Below are positions 1-5,480 of a stretch of DNA of 5,480 bases, one piece after another; the first letter of the stretch is position 1; each line of letters starts with the position of its first letter. The notes under the pieces are model-generated. The model did no database searches and had not been told where the DNA came from. It saw only the letters and a list, made by a program, of their open reading frames with translations. Made by a program: the position numbers and the translations under genes. The stretch is from an uncultured Verrucomicrobiota bacterium (GTDB lineage Bacteria > Verrucomicrobiota > Verrucomicrobiia > Limisphaerales > UBA1096), in NCBI GenBank assembly GCA_913045395.1, contig CAJWPV010000124.1, positions 1 through 5,480 on the forward strand. The letters are read 5' to 3'.

Positions 1-1
1 C

Positions 2-1345
2 TTTGTCGCCATCGGCGGTTGCGACAAGAATATGCCAGGATGCATGATTTCGATCGCGCGGATCAACCGCCCCGCGGTGTTCGTATATGGCGGCACGATT
101 TTGCCGGGCTGCATCACGGGCCAAACCAGAAAGCTCGACATCGTTTCAGTGTTCGAGGCGGTCGGAGCGCACGCCAATGACAATCTTTCGGACAGGGGGC
201 TTGATCAAATTACTGCGTGCGCCATTCCGGGGCCAGGCTCCTGCGGCGGCATGTACACGGCCAACACCATGGCCAGCGCCATCGAGGCGATGGGCATGAG
301 TCTGCCGGGTAGCAGCGCTCAGGCGGCGATCAGCCCGGCCAAGAAAAGGGACTGCCGCGAAGCCGGTGCCGCTGTGCTGAATTTACTCAAGCTTGGGATC
401 AAACCGCGCGACATTATGACGAAAAAGGCCTTCGAGAATGCGATTACCGTTGTCATCGCGCTTGGAGGTTCGACGAATGCCGTGCTGCATTTGCTGGCGA
501 TGGCGCATGCGGCGGAGATCAAGTTGGGCATCGACGATTTCACGCGCATCGGAAAAAAGGTGCCGGTGCTGGCCGACCTCAAGCCAAGCGGCAATTACCT
601 GATGAGCGAGTTGGTTGCCATCGGCGGCATTCAGCCGATGATGAAAACGTTGCTTCGCGCCGGCTTGCTGCACGGCGATTGCATGAGCGTCACCGGCAGG
701 ACGATGGCGCAGAATCTGGCCAAGGCAAAACCGTACCGGAAGGGACAGAAGATCGTTCAACCACTGTCCAAGCCGATCAAGAAGGACAGCCACTTGGTGG
801 TGATGTACGGCAATCTCGCGCCGGAGGGCGGCGTGGCCAAGATCACCGGCAAGGAGGGCATGAGTTTCAGCGGCACGGCCAAACCGTTCGACTCCGAGGA
901 GAAGGCGATGAAGGCGATCCTCGCCGGCAAAATCAAGGAGGGTGACGTCATCGTCATCCGCTACGAGGGACCGAAAGGCGGCCCAGGCATGCGCGAGATG
1001 CTTGGTCCGACGGCCGCCATCATGGGAGCCGGCCTGGGTAACGGCGTGGCGCTGATCACCGACGGGCGGTTTTCCGGCGGGACGCACGGTTTTGTGGTGG
1101 GTCACATTACGCCGGAAGCTTACGCGGGAGGCACGTTGGCCTTGGTGAAGCGCGGGGACGAGGTCACCATCGACGCCGAGCGGCGGCAGTTGACGCTCGG
1201 AGTGTCGGCGAAGGAATTGGCCAAGCGTCGCAAGGCATGGCGCAAGCCCAAGCCACGTTACACGAAGGGCGTGCTGGCCAAGTACGCAAGCGCCGTAACG
1301 TCGGCCTCGCAGGGCGCTGTGACTGATCACAACCTCGAGGTGTAA
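2..1345 (+). CDS. ilvD: Dihydroxy-acid dehydratase, 5'-truncated by window edge
   Basis: Cytoplasmic Fe-S dehydratase that converts 2,3-dihydroxy-3-methylbutanoate and 2,3-dihydroxy-3-methylpentanoate to the 2-oxo acid precursors of valine/leucine and isoleucine. The frame is open from base 2 and 447 residues are visible; full-length family members are about 560, so roughly 110 N-terminal residues lie outside. The ATG at 32 is Met inside the conserved GGCDKNMPG motif, not the start. Visible marks are the cluster-ligand Cys in GGCDKNMPG (codon 20-22), whose neighbouring Lys is reported to be carboxylated and to bind the metal in relatives; the next cluster Cys in [14 protein letters not shown] (codon 242-244); [29 protein letters not shown]; and [15 protein letters not shown], whose Ser (codon 1073-1075) is the proposed catalytic base. 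The C-terminus ([14 protein letters not shown]) is complete and ends with TAA. The related 6-phosphogluconate dehydratase (Edd) is less likely given these motifs. The first cluster Cys cannot be checked here. leuS follows after 52 bp. Confidence 0.95.
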   Translation, partial: FVAIGGCDKNMPGCMISIARINRPAVFVYGGTILPGCITGQTRKLDIVSVFEAVGAHANDNLSDRGLDQITACAIPGPGSCGGMYTANTMASAIEAMGMSLPGSSAQAAISPAKKRDCREAGAAVLNLLKLGIKPRDIMTKKAFENAITVVIALGGSTNAVLHLLAMAHAAEIKLGIDDFTRIGKKVPVLADLKPSGNYLMSELVAIGGIQPMMKTLLRAGLLHGDCMSVTGRTMAQNLAKAKPYRKGQKIVQPLSKPIKKDSHLVVMYGNLAPEGGVAKITGKEGMSFSGTAKPFDSEEKAMKAILAGKIKEGDVIVIRYEGPKGGPGMREMLGPTAAIMGAGLGNGVALITDGRFSGGTHGFVVGHITPEAYAGGTLALVKRGDEVTIDAERRQLTLGVSAKELAKRRKAWRKPKPRYTKGVLAKYASAVTSASQGAVTDHNLEV

Positions 1346-1347
1346 GA

Positions 1348-1366
1348 CAAGCGCTTGGCTCAAGCG
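1348..1366. repeat. Hairpin with nested palindrome after ilvD
   Basis: CGCTTG (1352-1357) and CAAGCG (1361-1366) are perfect inverted arms around a 3-nt GCT loop. CAAGCGCTTG (1348-1357) is also a perfect 10-bp palindrome, so CAAGCG occurs twice and can pair in two ways. The hairpin begins a few bases after the ilvD stop. It is not followed by a T-tract, so it is not a classical intrinsic terminator. It might be an mRNA-stabilising or processing hairpin between ilvD and leuS, or a protein-binding dyad; that is inference. Confidence 0.4.
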
Positions 1367-1373
1367 ACAACCC

Positions 1374-1386
1374 AACTGTAACAGTT
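1374..1386. promoter_or_regulatory. Perfect 13-bp dyad upstream of leuS
   Basis: AACTGT (1374-1379) and ACAGTT (1381-1386) are perfect inverted arms separated by one base. The dyad ends 11 bp before the leuS ATG. As RNA it can form a five-pair stem with a UAA loop. The position, just before a gene with no Shine-Dalgarno sequence, would suit a repressor site or a translation-modulating element. No regulator is known to me for this sequence, and a 6-bp dyad can arise by chance. Confidence 0.3.
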
Positions 1387-1397
1387 CATCCGCAAGA

Positions 1398-4061
1398 ATG
1401 CGCAGACAATATCCGTTCCAGATTTTCGAACCTAAGTGGCAGGAGCATTGGCGTAGCGGTGAGACGTTCCGGGCGTGGAATCCTGATGAGAACGTTCCCG
1501 CCGGACACCCGTTCCGCGAGCGTCACCCGGACACGAACCCCGGTGATATGCCGAAATATTACATCCTCGACATGTTTCCGTACCCGTCCGGCGCCGGGCT
1601 GCATGTCGGGCATCCAGAGGGGTACACTGCCACCGATATTCTCGCCCGCTACAAGCGCATGCGTGGCTTCAACGTGCTGCACCCGATGGGCTGGGACGCG
1701 TTTGGTTTGCCAGCGGAGCAGTACGCCATCAAGACCGGTCAGCACCCGCGCATCACAACCGAGGCGAACGTCGCCAACTTCAAGCGACAGATTAATTCGC
1801 TTGGCTTTAGTTATGACTGGAGCCGCGAAGTGAATACCACTGACCCCGACTACTTTCGCTGGACGCAGTGGATTTTCCTGAAACTTTACGACTCATGGTT
1901 CAACCCGGCGAAAAACAGGGCGGAACCGATCGACACGCTGGCCTATCCGCCCGACGTGACCACTGGTGAGCAACGCCGTGCCTGGCGGGACGACCATCGC
2001 CTGGCCTATGTGAGTGAAGCGCCGGTGAACTGGTGTCCGGAACTCGGCACCGTCCTGGCCAACGAGGAGGTCAAGGATGGCGTGAGCGAGGTCGGTGGTT
2101 TCCCGGTGGTGCGCAAGCCGATGCGCCAATGGATGCTGCGCATCACCGCTTACGCGCAGCGCCTGCTCGACGATCTTGACGGCATCGACTGGAGCGACTC
2201 GCTCAAGGAAATGCAGCGCAACTGGATCGGACGCTCGGAGGGTGCTGAGGTGCTTTTCCGCGTCGAGGATTCCGACCTCGAGATTGCCGTCTTCACCACT
2301 CGGCCGGACACGTTGTTCGGCGCGACCTACATGGTCGTGTCGCCAGAGAGCGGATTGCTCGGGCAGATTGTTTCCGTCGAGCACAAGGCCGCAGTCGAGG
2401 TGTATCAGGCCGAGGCGGCCAGGAAAAGCGACCTCGAGCGCACCGACTTGGCCAAGGACAAGAGCGGTGTGTTCACCGGGGCGTACGCGATCAATCCGGC
2501 CAACGGACGGCAGGTGCCGATCTGGACAGCCGACTATGTTCTGGCCGGGTATGGCACCGGGGCGATCATGGCGGTGCCGGCGCACGACATGCGTGACCTC
2601 GAGTTTGCAAAGAAATTCAAACTACCGATCGAGGTGGTCGTCCAAGCGCCGGAAGGGGAAGAGTCGATTGGTTTCACTGGCGTTGGTACGGCGATGAATT
2701 CCGGATTGCTTGACGGCCTGCCGACGCCCGAGGCCAAGCGCACGATCACCGCTTGGCTCGAGGAAAAGGCGCTTGGCCAAGGGATGATCAATTACAAGTT
2801 GCGTGACTGGCTGTTTAGCCGGCAACGCTACTGGGGCGAACCGTTCCCGATCGTCTGGGATGAGGGCGGCCATGTTGGCCTGAGCGAACACGACCTACCG
2901 CTCACGCCACCGGATCTCACCGACTTCAAGCCAACCGGCGCCGGCGATCCGCCGTTGGCCCGAGCTGGGGATTGGTGCCAGGCCGGCGAAGGCATCACGC
3001 GAGAAACGAACACCATGCCGCAATGGGCTGGCAGTTGCTGGTACTATCTGCGCTATCTGGATGCACAAAACTGCGACCGCTTCGTTGCCGAGAGGGCGGA
3101 ACGCTACTGGATGGGCTCGGCCAACGACGACGCCACCTTGGGGGTTGATCTCTACGTCGGTGGCACTGAGCACGCGGTGTTGCATCTGCTTTACGCGCGC
3201 TTTTGGCACAAGGTATTGTTTGATCTTGACCAGGTGAGCACGCCGGAGCCGTTTTACAAGCTGGTCAACCAGGGGCTGATCCTTGGCGAGGATGGCCAGA
3301 AAATGTCGAAGTCGCGCGGCAACGTCGTCAATCCGGACGACATTCTCAACGAATTCGGCTCGGACGCGTTCCGCTTGTACGAAATGTTCATGGGTCCGCT
3401 CGAGATGGTGAAGCCGTGGAACACGAAAGGCGTCGAGGGCGTTTACCGGTTCCTCGGCCGGGTTTGGAGAATGCTCATTGACGAGCAAAGTGAAAAGGAA
3501 TTCGAGCAGCAACTGACGGCGAGCCCCGACCGTGGCCTGGAGCTGCTCACCGCGCTAAAACTGGACGAAGCGGTTGGCCAAGTGGAGGCCACGCCGGAGC
3601 AGCTTAAGGGGTTGCACATCTGCATCAAAAAGGTGACCGAGGACATGGAGCACCTGCGTTTCAACACCGCTATCTCCGCGCTGATGGTGTTTACCAACGA
3701 GGCCTTGAACTGGGACATTCGCCCAGTGACGGTGATGAACGACTTCCTGCTACTACTTGCGCCGTTCGCGCCACACATTGCCGAGGAGCTCTACGCCAAG
3801 GTCAACGGTGGTGACTCGACCCTCGCCTATCAACCTTGGCCAAGCCACAATGATGAGTACCTCATCGAGTCGAGCATTGAGATGGCGGTGCAGGTCAATG
3901 GCAAGGTGCGTGATCGCATCCAAATCCCGGCCGACATAGACGAGGCAGCTATAAAGCAGCTCGCTTTGGATAGCGGGAATGTGAAGCGGCACACCGATGG
4001 CAAAAGCGTAAAAAAAGTGATCGTCATTCCCGGCAAACTGGTCAACATCGTTTCGGTGTGA
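1398..4061 (+). CDS. leuS: Leucyl-tRNA synthetase (class I)
   Basis: Charges tRNA-Leu with leucine in the cytoplasm. The 887 residues are complete. The HIGH-box equivalent is HVGH at 69-72, within [14 protein letters not shown]. The CP1 editing domain spans roughly 225-425, with TTRPDT at 300-305 and HDMRDLEFA at 397-405, including the Asp (400) that corresponds to the editing Asp of the family. Rossmann-fold elements follow ([30 protein letters not shown]). KMSKS is at 635-639, only a few residues after NQGLILG, so the leucine-specific insertion of the E. coli enzyme is absent and the arrangement resembles Bacillus. The helical anticodon-binding domain (about 670-795) and the C-terminal domain ([10 protein letters not shown] to KLVNIV, 831-885) are present. 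Compared with E. coli there are extra residues around 165-203 and a longer N-terminal segment before the catalytic fold. The ATG is chosen because [18 protein letters not shown] matches the family N-terminus; no Shine-Dalgarno precedes it. The stop overlaps the next ORF. Confidence 0.98.
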   Translation: MRRQYPFQIFEPKWQEHWRSGETFRAWNPDENVPAGHPFRERHPDTNPGDMPKYYILDMFPYPSGAGLHVGHPEGYTATDILARYKRMRGFNVLHPMGWDAFGLPAEQYAIKTGQHPRITTEANVANFKRQINSLGFSYDWSREVNTTDPDYFRWTQWIFLKLYDSWFNPAKNRAEPIDTLAYPPDVTTGEQRRAWRDDHRLAYVSEAPVNWCPELGTVLANEEVKDGVSEVGGFPVVRKPMRQWMLRITAYAQRLLDDLDGIDWSDSLKEMQRNWIGRSEGAEVLFRVEDSDLEIAVFTTRPDTLFGATYMVVSPESGLLGQIVSVEHKAAVEVYQAEAARKSDLERTDLAKDKSGVFTGAYAINPANGRQVPIWTADYVLAGYGTGAIMAVPAHDMRDLEFAKKFKLPIEVVVQAPEGEESIGFTGVGTAMNSGLLDGLPTPEAKRTITAWLEEKALGQGMINYKLRDWLFSRQRYWGEPFPIVWDEGGHVGLSEHDLPLTPPDLTDFKPTGAGDPPLARAGDWCQAGEGITRETNTMPQWAGSCWYYLRYLDAQNCDRFVAERAERYWMGSANDDATLGVDLYVGGTEHAVLHLLYARFWHKVLFDLDQVSTPEPFYKLVNQGLILGEDGQKMSKSRGNVVNPDDILNEFGSDAFRLYEMFMGPLEMVKPWNTKGVEGVYRFLGRVWRMLIDEQSEKEFEQQLTASPDRGLELLTALKLDEAVGQVEATPEQLKGLHICIKKVTEDMEHLRFNTAISALMVFTNEALNWDIRPVTVMNDFLLLLAPFAPHIAEELYAKVNGGDSTLAYQPWPSHNDEYLIESSIEMAVQVNGKVRDRIQIPADIDEAAIKQLALDSGNVKRHTDGKSVKKVIVIPGKLVNIVSV

Positions 4062-4213
4062 ATGGTTTGAAGCCAAACTTTGCCCAGAATTTCCTCACCC
4101 GGCAGGAGCTAAAAACAATCTGCGCCGTGGCATTCCTCCTGCTTGTCGGATGGGGAGTGAAATCTTGCGCCTTCAACCAGACAGAACCGCCGTCTGACCG
4201 GGCTGAAAACTGA
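4058..4213 (+). CDS. Small single-pass membrane protein, translationally coupled
   Basis: A 51-codon ORF between leuS and the Minf_1886-family gene that I do not recognise. The proposed GTG start (4058-4060) overlaps the leuS stop as GTGA. Its TGA (4211-4213) overlaps the next ATG as TGATG, so it fills exactly the space between the two genes. The translation has a polar, basic N-terminus ending in FLTRQELK (12-19), one hydrophobic segment from about 20 to 34 ([15 protein letters not shown]), then KSCAFNQ and a short acidic, proline-containing tail. Basic residues before the segment predict the N-terminus in the cytoplasm and the tail outside. The LTRQE-plus-hydrophobic-helix arrangement resembles the membrane anchor of some small bacterial exported proteins, but no further domain follows. 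An in-frame TTG at 4067 is the only other nearby start. The overlaps at both ends are the main support; chance cannot be excluded for so short an ORF. Confidence 0.55.
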   Translation: MNGLKPNFAQNFLTRQELKTICAVAFLLLVGWGVKSCAFNQTEPPSDRAEN

Positions 4214-4662
4214 TGCAACAGTTTGACTACGACGAAGTGCTGGAGTTGATCCTGGCGAAGGACGATCGCTTCCCGCGGGAGGCCTACTACTTTGTGCGCG
4301 AGGGACTCGACTTCACCCAGCACAAGATGGCCAAGATGTCCGGCGCGAAAGAGCCGCGGCACGTCAGCGGGCAGGAGTTGATGGGCGGCATGCGACAATA
4401 CGCGCTCGAGACCTACGGGCCGATGGCCAAGCTGCTACTCAACGAGTGGGGCATCCGTGCCACCGAGGATTTCGGCGAGATTGTTTTCAACCTTGTCGAG
4501 AACAATCTCCTAGCCAAGACCGAGAAGGACACTCGGGAGGACTTTGCGGGCGGTTACGATTTTGATGAGGCATTCACAGCCCCGTATGAACCCAAGGTCA
4601 GGCCGGAAAAAAAGAACAAGTTGCCCAAGAACAAGTCGCCCAAGGACAAGCGCAGCAAGTAG
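4213..4662 (+). CDS. Minf_1886 family protein (Verrucomicrobia/Planctomycetes-restricted)
   Basis: A 149-residue soluble protein of unknown function. The conserved body matches what I know of the Minf_1886 / TIGR04138 family: FDYDEVLELILAKDDRFPRE and AYYFVREGLDFTQ (4-36), HVSGQELMGGMRQYALETYG (50-69), MAKLLLNEWGIRATEDFGEI (71-90), VFNLVENNLLAKTEKD (91-106) and the DFxxGYDFDEAF block (110-121). There is no signal peptide, membrane helix or recognisable catalytic motif, and the composition is largely helical and acidic until residue 126. The last 20 residues are an unusual lysine-rich tail encoded partly by a tandem DNA repeat. The ATG overlaps the stop of the preceding small ORF by one base and has no Shine-Dalgarno sequence, so it is probably translated by coupling in the leuS unit. 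Family assignment is confident; any function would be guesswork. Confidence 0.92.
   Translation: MQQFDYDEVLELILAKDDRFPREAYYFVREGLDFTQHKMAKMSGAKEPRHVSGQELMGGMRQYALETYGPMAKLLLNEWGIRATEDFGEIVFNLVENNLLAKTEKDTREDFAGGYDFDEAFTAPYEPKVRPEKKNKLPKNKSPKDKRSK
4621..4650 (+). repeat. Two 15-bp tandem repeats encoding a Lys-rich tail
   Basis: TTGCCCAAGAACAAG (4621-4635) and TCGCCCAAGGACAAG (4636-4650) match at 13 of 15 positions and are in frame. They encode LPKNK and SPKDK, residues 137-146 of the Minf_1886-family protein. A partial copy (AAGAACAAG) lies just before, at 4612-4620. The repeat probably arose by slippage and extends a basic C-terminal tail. Confidence 0.8.
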
Positions 4663-4681
4663 CTCCCCAGCCAGGTATTGC
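4663..4681. other. Convergent gene junction without clear terminator
   Basis: Only 19 bp separate the TAG of the Minf_1886-family gene from the TAG (read on the minus strand) of the CBS gene. The best pairing I can draw is CCCC (4665-4668) with GGGG (4692-4695), enclosing a three-pair AGG/CCT stem (4673-4675 with 4681-4683). Neither strand has a following T-tract. The two transcripts may end by another mechanism or overlap at their 3' ends. Confidence 0.5.
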
Positions 4682-5113
4682 CTAAAAGCCCGGGGCGATG
4701 TACCGTTCAAGCTGCTCGATGATGTGATCCTTCTGGGAAACCGTCAATAGGAGCAAATCCGTTGAAGAGATCACCCCGAGCACTTTCCCCTTCTCAACCA
4801 CTGGCAGGTGTCGAACCCGGTTGTTGCCCATGACGTTCATGCACTTTTCAATGTCCGCCTCCGGATCCACCTGGGTAACCTTGCGGGTCATGATTTCCGA
4901 GGCCTTGGTGGACTTGGAGGAACGATCCTTGAGCACGACTTTTCGTGTGTAGTCGCGTTCAGAGATGATGCCCACCAATTTTCCCTTATCGATCACCATT
5001 AGCGCACCCACCTTGAATCTGTCCATCGCCTTGATAGCCTCGAATACCGTTGTATCCGGCGTGACGGATCGGACGATCCCCTGACGATCCTTCAGTATTT
5101 CCCTGGCGTTCAT
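4682..5113 (-). CDS. Two-CBS-domain protein
   Basis: A stand-alone CBS pair of 143 residues with no attached enzyme or transporter domain. CBS1 covers roughly 10-60 and ends in GIISERD (48-54). CBS2 covers roughly 75-125 and ends in GVISSTD (113-119). These G-h-h-S-x-x-D segments are where adenosyl ligands bind through ribose in characterised CBS pairs; VGALMVID and RHLPVVEKG are the matching strands. The C-terminal helix (DHIIEQLERYI) is typical of a widespread small bacterial CBS family. Such proteins are generally thought to sense AMP, ATP or related nucleotides, but this one's ligand and partner are unknown. The ATG at 5113 is preferred because MNAREILKD begins exactly where the family does. 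A longer reading from TTG at 5212 would run into the hisS 3' end and adds no CBS-like residues. No Shine-Dalgarno precedes the ATG. It lies 70 bp downstream of hisS on the same strand. Confidence 0.93.
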   Translation of the reverse strand: MNAREILKDRQGIVRSVTPDTTVFEAIKAMDRFKVGALMVIDKGKLVGIISERDYTRKVVLKDRSSKSTKASEIMTRKVTQVDPEADIEKCMNVMGNNRVRHLPVVEKGKVLGVISSTDLLLLTVSQKDHIIEQLERYIAPGF

Positions 5114-5133
5114 TGGTGAAACGGCTGACGGGG

Positions 5134-5164
5134 ATAATAATGCCCCTCTCCCCGCTAATGTCCA
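5134..5164 (-). promoter_or_regulatory. Weak candidate promoter for the CBS gene
   Basis: On the minus strand TGGACA (5164-5159) resembles a -35 box at 5 of 6 positions and TATTAT (5139-5134) resembles a -10 box at 5 of 6. The spacer is 19 bp, longer than the ideal 17. Transcription would start about 13 nt before the CBS ATG, giving a very short leader, which would fit the missing Shine-Dalgarno. The TATTAT also sits inside a GGGG/CCCC dyad (5130-5133 with 5143-5146). Read-through from hisS is an equally good explanation. Confidence 0.22.
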
Positions 5165-5183
5165 GAGGAGAATCGACAGGTGA

Positions 5184-5480
5184 TTAGTCCTGCAAAGCAG
5201 AGGCGACGTCAATCAATGGGACGGTTAGCTCCTTGCGGGTTCCGAGGTTTTTGACGTGGGCTTGGTTGGCGTTGTCGAGGGTGACGAGCCACTTGGCTTT
5301 TAGCTCAAGGGCGCGCTTGAATTGCTTTTCCTGCTTGGCCTTGAGCAGGGGATACTCGGTGGCCAGGCCGGCTTGACGAAGCTGCTGTACAAGGCCAAGC
5401 GAGGCGTCGCGCAGCGACTCGTCGGTGATCTGCACGAAGGCGTCGAGCGCTTGGCCAAGTGCGGGCACCAGGCCGCGCTC
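5184..5480 (-). CDS. hisS: Histidyl-tRNA synthetase C-terminal part, 5'-truncated by window edge
   Basis: The last 98 residues of a protein read on the minus strand, with the frame open through the window edge (it begins ERGLVPALG). They look like the class II anticodon-binding domain of HisRS: a first strand (LDAFVQIT), a helix with LVQQLRQAGLATE, then the KAKQEKQFKRALELKAKWLVTL stretch corresponding to the family's KKQ-x-K-x-A-x-x-x-A-x-x-x-V segment, and VKNLGTRKELTVPL at the end. The usual G-x-x-E after the central strand is replaced by LDNANQ, so the domain is divergent. The GTG at 5466-5468 is an internal Val codon, not a start. The catalytic domain is outside the window, so another class IIa synthetase, or a HisZ-like paralogue (though these usually lack this domain), is not fully excluded. 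It ends with TAA, 70 bp before the CBS gene. Confidence 0.78.
   Translation of the reverse strand, partial: ERGLVPALGQALDAFVQITDESLRDASLGLVQQLRQAGLATEYPLLKAKQEKQFKRALELKAKWLVTLDNANQAHVKNLGTRKELTVPLIDVASALQD

Noticed and set aside
32..34. ATG at 32 as the start of ilvD
   Set aside because: It lies inside the conserved GGCDKNMPG motif and the frame is open back to base 2, so the gene is cut by the window edge.
383..1375. 330-codon open frame on the minus strand opposite ilvD
   Set aside because: It is antisense to clearly conserved ilvD codons, is rich in His/Arg/Gln as expected of a shadow of GC-rich coding DNA, and has no recognisable domain.
1346..1397. T-box or other tRNA-sensing leader for leuS
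   Set aside because: The gap is 52 bp, with no specifier stem, T-box consensus or terminator; far too short for that riboswitch.
1893..2585. 230-codon minus-strand frame opposite leuS
   Set aside because: It lies wholly within the conserved LeuRS editing domain on the other strand and its composition is that of a shadow frame.
2095..2697. 200-codon plus-strand frame inside leuS
   Set aside because: It overlaps leuS in another frame, is very rich in Arg/Ser/Cys, and matches no family.
2895..3512. 205-codon minus-strand frame opposite leuS
   Set aside because: Antisense shadow over the KMSKS region; no domain or plausible start.
4062..4070. ATG just after the leuS stop
   Set aside because: It reads only two codons (Met-Val) before TGA and cannot encode a protein.
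4154..4168. Lipoprotein signal in the small ORF (Cys 37 after the hydrophobic segment)
   Set aside because: The residues before the Cys are V-K-S; Lys at that position does not fit a lipobox, so a plain membrane anchor is more likely.
5114..5212. N-terminal extension of the CBS protein from TTG at 5212
   Set aside because: The added 33 residues overlap hisS and are unlike the family; the ATG at 5113 fits the family start exactly.
5466..5468. GTG at 5468 as the start of a 94-residue protein
   Set aside because: The frame continues past it to the window edge and the visible part is only the C-terminal domain of a synthetase.

Overview
The window reads as ordinary core chromosome of a Verrucomicrobiota bacterium. 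The most specific evidence is a 149-residue protein at 4213-4662 whose whole body matches, from memory, the Minf_1886 family (Verrucomicrobia/Planctomycetes-restricted). The leucyl-tRNA synthetase ([12 protein letters not shown] signature, long insertion after the first catalytic half) and the divergent HisRS tail agree with that placement. Base composition is fairly GC-rich and looks even across the genes. I see no insertion sequence, phage gene, tRNA, rRNA or CRISPR array.

Layout. The plus strand carries the 3' four-fifths of ilvD (2-1345, 5' end cut by the window), a 52-bp gap with two small dyad symmetries, leuS (1398-4061), a previously unlisted tiny membrane-protein ORF (4058-4213), and the Minf_1886-family gene (4213-4662). 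leuS, the small ORF and the Minf_1886 gene are chained by a 4-nt GTGA overlap and a 1-nt TGATG overlap, so they look like one translationally coupled unit. The minus strand converges on it: the 3' end of a probable hisS (5184-5480, 5' end beyond the window), a 70-bp gap with a weak candidate promoter, and a 143-residue two-CBS-domain protein (4682-5113). The two convergent stop codons are 19 bp apart and no convincing terminator is visible.

How the genes fit together. IlvD makes the 2-oxo acid precursors of valine, leucine and isoleucine, and LeuS charges leucine onto tRNA, so the plus-strand unit joins branched-chain amino acid supply to its use. HisRS is the second translation gene. The CBS-pair protein and the Minf_1886-family protein have no assigned biochemical role. 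All four visible gene starts lack a recognisable Shine-Dalgarno sequence.

I found no clear new multi-gene system. The points most worth a second look are the small coupled membrane-protein ORF, the strong excess of the palindrome TTGGCCAA (six copies, four of them as the 10-mer CTTGGCCAAG), and the lack of Shine-Dalgarno sequences.
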